Shown here in pieces: positions 59,946-64,000 of a stretch of 64,000 bases of DNA; within the stretch, counting starts at the first letter, position 1; every line of letters begins with the position of its first letter. The stretch comes from an uncultured Saprospiraceae bacterium (GTDB lineage Bacteria > Bacteroidota > Bacteroidia > Chitinophagales > Saprospiraceae): positions 32,182 through 96,181 of the forward strand of contig CALHAM010000041.1 of the NCBI GenBank assembly GCA_937934275.1, in the 5' to 3' direction. The position numbers were made by a program, and so were the translations under genes. Under the pieces are notes generated by a model that had not been told where the DNA came from, did not search any database, and worked only from the letters and a program-made list of their open reading frames with translations.

Positions 59946-60575
59946 ATGGAAAATTTTGACCGCAAAAAGCATTGGGAAAATATCTATCAGACAAAAGAAC
60001 TAAAAGAGGTTAGTTGGTTTCAGCCGATACCAGAAACTTCATTGGACTTCTTTAAAGAATTCAACGTGCCGACAACTGCAAAAATAATTGACATTGGCGG
60101 TGGCGACAGTTTTTTAGTTGACCATTTACTCGACTTGGGTTATCAAGACATTACAGTTCTCGACATTTCAGCGACTGCCATTGACAGAGCAAAACAACGA
60201 CTTGGAGAAAAAGCGAAAAATGTAAAATGGATAGTTTCAGATGTAACGACATTTAAGCCGACAGAGAAATATGACTTTTGGCACGACCGAGCTGCATTTC
60301 ACTTTTTGACAGACGAGCAAGAAATTTCAAACTACCTGGAAATTGCTGAAAAAAATATAAACTCGACAGGTGTTTTAGTAATCGGGACATTTTCGGAACA
60401 AGGACCAAAAAAATGTAGCGGAATAGAAATCAAACAATATTCGGAAACGACAATGACCGACCGACTGAAAAAGTTTTTTGAGAAAATTAAGTGTATAACA
60501 GTTGACCACAAAACACCGTTCGACACCATTCAGAATTTTGTTTTTTGCAGTTTCAGAAAGTTACAAACGGCTTGA
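59946..60575 (+). CDS. Class I SAM-dependent methyltransferase (cassette 1)
   Basis: AKIIDIGGGDSFLVDHLLDLGYQDITVLDISATAIDRAKQRLG. Confidence 0.9.
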   Translation: MENFDRKKHWENIYQTKELKEVSWFQPIPETSLDFFKEFNVPTTAKIIDIGGGDSFLVDHLLDLGYQDITVLDISATAIDRAKQRLGEKAKNVKWIVSDVTTFKPTEKYDFWHDRAAFHFLTDEQEISNYLEIAEKNINSTGVLVIGTFSEQGPKKCSGIEIKQYSETTMTDRLKKFFEKIKCITVDHKTPFDTIQNFVFCSFRKLQTA

Positions 60576-60601
60576 CACGACACGAGAAAATAGAAGGGCG
60601 A

Positions 60602-60743
60602 AGGCATAACACGGGTTTGGCAAAAGTGGCGGTTCAGTGCTCCGCAGACACATTTGTGGTTAATCAAAGTTTGGTTATCCGCATCAACATTTGTGGTGAA
60701 AATCGCCACCTTCGCCAAGCCCGAAATCGTTGGCAGTAATGCT
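60602..60743 (+). repeat. attC-like recombination site 1
   Basis: Left edge AGGCATAAC; stem CGGGTTTGGCAAAAGTGGCG (60612-60631) pairs 17/20 with CGCCACCTTCGCCAAGCCCG (60704-60723); right edge GTTGGCAGTAATGCT (60729-60743). Confidence 0.7.
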
Positions 60744-60770
60744 ACTACACCACACACCCTTAACTGATAA

Positions 60771-61730
60771 GTGAACAACTTTCTGACATTTCAGAGCGAC
60801 CGAGACAACTTTTTAATTAAATTTGAAAAAATAACGACAGAAATAATGGTAGAAAATACAACTATAAATAATTTGGTTTTAGAGGACTTGGTCGGCTACA
60901 TTTCAAAAAATGGAGTTCAGCGGAGCATTAAACCCGTTTACAAAACGGACGATTTTGCTCTTTACAATGACGACAGTTTAGAAGTAATGAACCGTTTTCC
61001 CGACAATTACTTCGATATGATTTTTGCTGATCCGCCATATATGCTTTCAAATGACGGTTTCACTTGCCAAAACGGACGAATGGTAAGCGTGAACAAAGGA
61101 AAGTGGGACAAATCGAACGGCTTTGAGGATGATTTGTATTTTCACGAAACTTGGATCAAAGAATGTAAACGAGTTTTGAAGCCTGAAGGAACAATTTGGA
61201 TTAGCGGAACATATCACAGCATTTATCAATGCGGTTTTTTGCTTCAAAAACTTGGATTTCATCTTTTAAACGACATTACTTGGTTTAAGCCAAACGCTTC
61301 ACCAAATCTTTCTTGCCGATTTTTCACAGCATCACACGAGACTATTTTGTGGGCAAGAAAAGACAAGAAAGCAAAACATTACTTCAACTATGAAGCGATG
61401 AAAAACGGACGTTTTCCAGAAGACAACATTAAAAAACCAGACTCGCAAATGCGCAGCGTTTGGAGCATTCCGACACCTGCACCAAGCGAAAAAATATTTG
61501 GCAAACACCCTACACAAAAACCATTAGCACTTCTTAAACGAATTGTTTTAGCATCAACAAAACCTGGCGACATCATTTTTGATCCATTTAACGGAAGCGG
61601 AACAACCGGAATTGCTTCAACAATAATCGGTGAGAGAAAATACATCGGTTGCGATTTAAACAAAGATTATATTGACTTAACGATTAAGCGCTATGAGGCG
61701 TTAAAAGCAAACAAAGGATTATTTGAATAA
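60771..61730 (+). CDS. Site-specific DNA-methyltransferase, DpnA/M.DpnII-type-like (cassette 2)
   Basis: FADPPYMLSNDGFTCQNGRMVSVNKGKWDKSNGF...APNLSCRFFTASHETILWARK...HPTQKPLALLKRIVLASTKPGDIIFDPFNGSGTTG. Confidence 0.92.
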   Translation: MNNFLTFQSDRDNFLIKFEKITTEIMVENTTINNLVLEDLVGYISKNGVQRSIKPVYKTDDFALYNDDSLEVMNRFPDNYFDMIFADPPYMLSNDGFTCQNGRMVSVNKGKWDKSNGFEDDLYFHETWIKECKRVLKPEGTIWISGTYHSIYQCGFLLQKLGFHLLNDITWFKPNASPNLSCRFFTASHETILWARKDKKAKHYFNYEAMKNGRFPEDNIKKPDSQMRSVWSIPTPAPSEKIFGKHPTQKPLALLKRIVLASTKPGDIIFDPFNGSGTTGIASTIIGERKYIGCDLNKDYIDLTIKRYEALKANKGLFE

Positions 61731-62338
61731 TGGTAACGAGAGTAATAGCAATTCGCAATCTTGAAAAATTTATAGGGCAAGACCTATCAGAGTTAGCGAA
61801 GCAATACGGCATAACAACATATAAAGACGGCAAACAAAATAAAGGTTGGAAAGGCTTGACTTTAGAACATTTAGCAGGACTTTCTAACGACAACAAACAA
61901 GCACCAAACGGACTTGGATTTGAACTAAAATCAACTGCATTTTACAAAGTAAAAGGCGAATGGACACCCAAAGAAACATTTGCTATTACAATGATTAATC
62001 CACAAAATTTAATTGACACTCCATTTTTCAAAAGTCATTGTTGGGAGAAATTGAAATCGCTTGTTTATTGTGCAGTTTCTTGGAACGGCAAACACAATGA
62101 AAAATCCGAGTTGTTAAAAGTTCAATCATTTGACTTTTTGGAGAGTGATACGCTAATACAAGAAATTCAAGCCGACTATGAGTTTATCCGTCATAAACTA
62201 AAAACGCAAGGTTTTGCTGCTTTGACAGGTAAAGACGGCAAATGGATCCAAGCAAGAACTAAAGGGGCTGGACACGGTTCGATTAGCAGAGCGTTTTACG
62301 CAAGGAAAGCATTAATAAAGGAAATTATCAAGCTGTGA
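61730..62338 (+). CDS. MutH/Sau3AI- or MvaI/BcnI-like restriction endonuclease (cassette 2)
   Basis: GWKGLTLEHLAGLSNDNKQAPNGLGFELKSTAFYKVKGEWTPKETFAITMINPQ...FFKSHCWEKLKSLVYCAV; ExK motif; overlaps the MTase stop. Confidence 0.8.
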   Translation: MVTRVIAIRNLEKFIGQDLSELAKQYGITTYKDGKQNKGWKGLTLEHLAGLSNDNKQAPNGLGFELKSTAFYKVKGEWTPKETFAITMINPQNLIDTPFFKSHCWEKLKSLVYCAVSWNGKHNEKSELLKVQSFDFLESDTLIQEIQADYEFIRHKLKTQGFAALTGKDGKWIQARTKGAGHGSISRAFYARKALIKEIIKL

Positions 62339-62346
62339 GAATAAGA

Positions 62347-62496
62347 AGCACTACTGCCAACAGCGTGTATAAGAAATAGCGGGTTTAGTGCTAATTCAAA
62401 CGTCAGAGCTTTCAATAAAAGTCAGTGCCAAACTTAAAGTGAAGTGCTTTTAAATCCGCTACTTCTCATACACGCAAAACGTTGCGCCGCAATCCC
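62347..62496 (+). repeat. attC-like recombination site 2
   Basis: Left edge AGCACTACTGCCAAC (62347-62361), reverse complement of the cassette-2 start with 14/15 match; stem GCGTGTATAAGAAATAGCGGGTTTA (62363-62387) pairs 22/25 with TAAATCCGCTACTTCTCATACACGC (62451-62475); right edge GTTGCGCCGCAATCCC (62481-62496). Confidence 0.7.
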
Positions 62497-62499
62497 GAA

Positions 62500-62660
62500 G
62501 GGATTGCGGCGCAACGGCCGCTCCGCTTCGCGGACAGCCGTACGCCGCCCCTTCGGGACTGCGTAAAACTGTCCGCTTGGCAAAATTCCAAAAAAATTTT
62601 TCGCTTCGCGAAATTTTTTGGAACTTCGCCAAGCGGAGCGGTCGTTAGCAGTCATGCTAT
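62500..62660 (+). repeat. attC-like recombination site 3 (end of an ORF-less mini-cassette)
   Basis: Left edge GGGATTGCGGCGCAAC (62500-62515), exact reverse complement of 62481-62496; stem AACGGCCGCTCCGCTT (62513-62528) pairs 15/16 with AAGCGGAGCGGTCGTT (62631-62646); right edge GTTAGCAGTCATGCTA. Confidence 0.65.
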
Positions 62661-62743
62661 AAAAGACAGTAGAGTCCAGAAACTACTTAAAAAAACGGGG
62701 CGAACCAGAAAAGCCATACGAGTATGATTTTAAATGAAAGAAA

Positions 62744-63799
62744 ATGAATACCAGAAACAAAATTGCAAGTGTCTTTATGGTATTGTGCTTAGTTTTAGGT
62801 TACAGTATAGAATCAAGAGCATGCACAAGAGTGGTCTACAAAGGACCTAATAACACGGTTTTAACAGGAAGGACTATGGATTTTTCCATAGAAATACCTG
62901 CCAATCAATGGATATTTCCCCGTGGAATGAAACGAAACGGTGAAGTTGGTAAAAACTCCATAGAATGGGTTTCCAAATATGGTAGCATTGGTGTGAGCAC
63001 ATGGGATATCGCTATTGCCGATGGCATGAACGAAAAAGGTTTGGTAGCTAACTTACTTTGGTTGGTTGAATCAGACTATCCAACTTTCAATAAGGAAGGT
63101 GACAGAAAAGGGATGGCCATTTCTCTTTGGGCACAATACGTTTTAGACAATTTTGCAACTGTTGCTGAAGCCGTTGAAGAATTAAGTAAAGAATCATTCG
63201 CAATAGTTTCTGATTTTATTCCCGGCACTGACAAATTTACCACAGTGCATTTATCCATTTCGGATGCCACTGGCGACAATGCCATTTTTGAATACATCAA
63301 AGGTAAATTGGTGATACACCACGACCCATCATACACAGTGATGACCAATGACCCTCCATATGAACAACAGTTGGCAATAGCTAAATATTGGGAAAATATT
63401 CCGGGTAAAACTTTTCTTCCAGGTTCAGTAACAGCAGCGGACCGTTTTGTAAGAGCTTCTTTTTTCATTAATTCCATACCGCAAACGGACAATACAAGAG
63501 TAGCAGTAGCAGGTGTTTTTAGTGTGATTAGAAATGTATCGGTACCATACGGGTTCGAAATTGAAGGATTCCCAAATTTATCCACAACACGTTGGCGCTG
63601 TGTCGCAGACCAAAAAGAATTGGTGTATTACTTTGAAACAGCACTCACGCCAAATACATTTTGGGTTGACCTTAAGAAAATTGATTTCAGTGAGAAAGCG
63701 GATGTACGAAAATTGGATTTATCAGATAATAAAACCTATGCTGGCGAAGTTTCGGCAAAATTTATAAAGTCAAAACCATTTCAATTTTTAGGATTATGA
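62744..63799 (+). CDS. Linear amide C-N hydrolase / choloylglycine hydrolase family (cassette 4)
   Basis: Signal peptide then CTRVVYKGPNNTVLTGRTMDFSIEIPANQWIFPRG; Ntn-hydrolase N-terminal Cys context. Confidence 0.9.
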   Translation: MNTRNKIASVFMVLCLVLGYSIESRACTRVVYKGPNNTVLTGRTMDFSIEIPANQWIFPRGMKRNGEVGKNSIEWVSKYGSIGVSTWDIAIADGMNEKGLVANLLWLVESDYPTFNKEGDRKGMAISLWAQYVLDNFATVAEAVEELSKESFAIVSDFIPGTDKFTTVHLSISDATGDNAIFEYIKGKLVIHHDPSYTVMTNDPPYEQQLAIAKYWENIPGKTFLPGSVTAADRFVRASFFINSIPQTDNTRVAVAGVFSVIRNVSVPYGFEIEGFPNLSTTRWRCVADQKELVYYFETALTPNTFWVDLKKIDFSEKADVRKLDLSDNKTYAGEVSAKFIKSKPFQFLGL

Positions 63800-63863
63800 G
63801 CCAAAGTTTGATTAAAAAATTTGAAGTAGGTGTATTCTATATTCTTTCAGCAATAATTGTGTT

Positions 63864-64000
63864 GGGTAGTGTAATTAGTTGAGTGATTTAATATCTTTGT
63901 GTCAAATTTTTTTGTCATGGTAACAGAACATAAATGCTGTCACAAATGCGGTTCCGAGCACATCGTCAAAAATGGCTCGAATGGTTCGGGAAACCCCAAG
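63864..64000 (+). mobile_element. Left end and transposase N-terminus of an IS1-family element (truncated by window)
   Basis: ATG at 63917 encodes MVTEHKCCHKCGSEHIVKNGSNGSGNPK, the IS1 zinc-finger N-terminus; candidate terminal repeat begins GGGTAGTGTAATTAGTT at 63864. Confidence 0.75.

Noticed and set aside
62481-62515. Simple intrinsic terminator
   Set aside because: The hairpin is perfect, but no T-run follows and its arms coincide with the predicted core/inverse-core sites of two adjacent attC-like elements; terminator function remains possible.
1-64000. CRISPR arrays, tRNA and rRNA genes
   Set aside because: No regularly spaced direct repeats and no recognisable tRNA/rRNA sequence were seen by eye; a tRNAscan-SE/Infernal run would be needed to be certain.

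Overview
The window is a Bacteroidota (Bacteroidetes) chromosome segment. Positions 1-58.2 kb are GC-rich with ordinary coding density. Landmarks there are a type IX secretion/gliding block (porP/sprF-like, gldK, gldL, gldM, gldN, an ECF sigma factor, an HD phosphohydrolase and a PorX-like response regulator with a PglZ-type C-terminus), three M1 peptidases (one apparently fused to an outer-membrane beta-barrel), ruvB, etfAB, a cysteine desulfurase, a copper-type P-ATPase, and an accessory locus pairing an ECF sigma factor and anti-sigma-like TPR protein with a lipoprotein, a PKD protein and a TPR-CHAT protease-like protein. The most interesting region is about 58.7-64.0 kb, where composition becomes AT-rich. 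A complete tyrosine recombinase that lacks the IntI-specific insert is followed by an 18-bp perfect palindrome and then by what reads as an integron-like gene-cassette array. Three long imperfect palindromes flank the cassettes (SAM methyltransferase; DNA methyltransferase plus MutH/Sau3AI-like nuclease; an ORF-less mini-cassette; a choloylglycine-hydrolase-like gene). The first bases of each of the first three cassettes are the reverse complement of the left edge of that cassette's own terminal palindrome, as in integron attC sites. The array is interrupted or followed by an IS1-family element at the window edge. No tRNA, rRNA or CRISPR was recognised.
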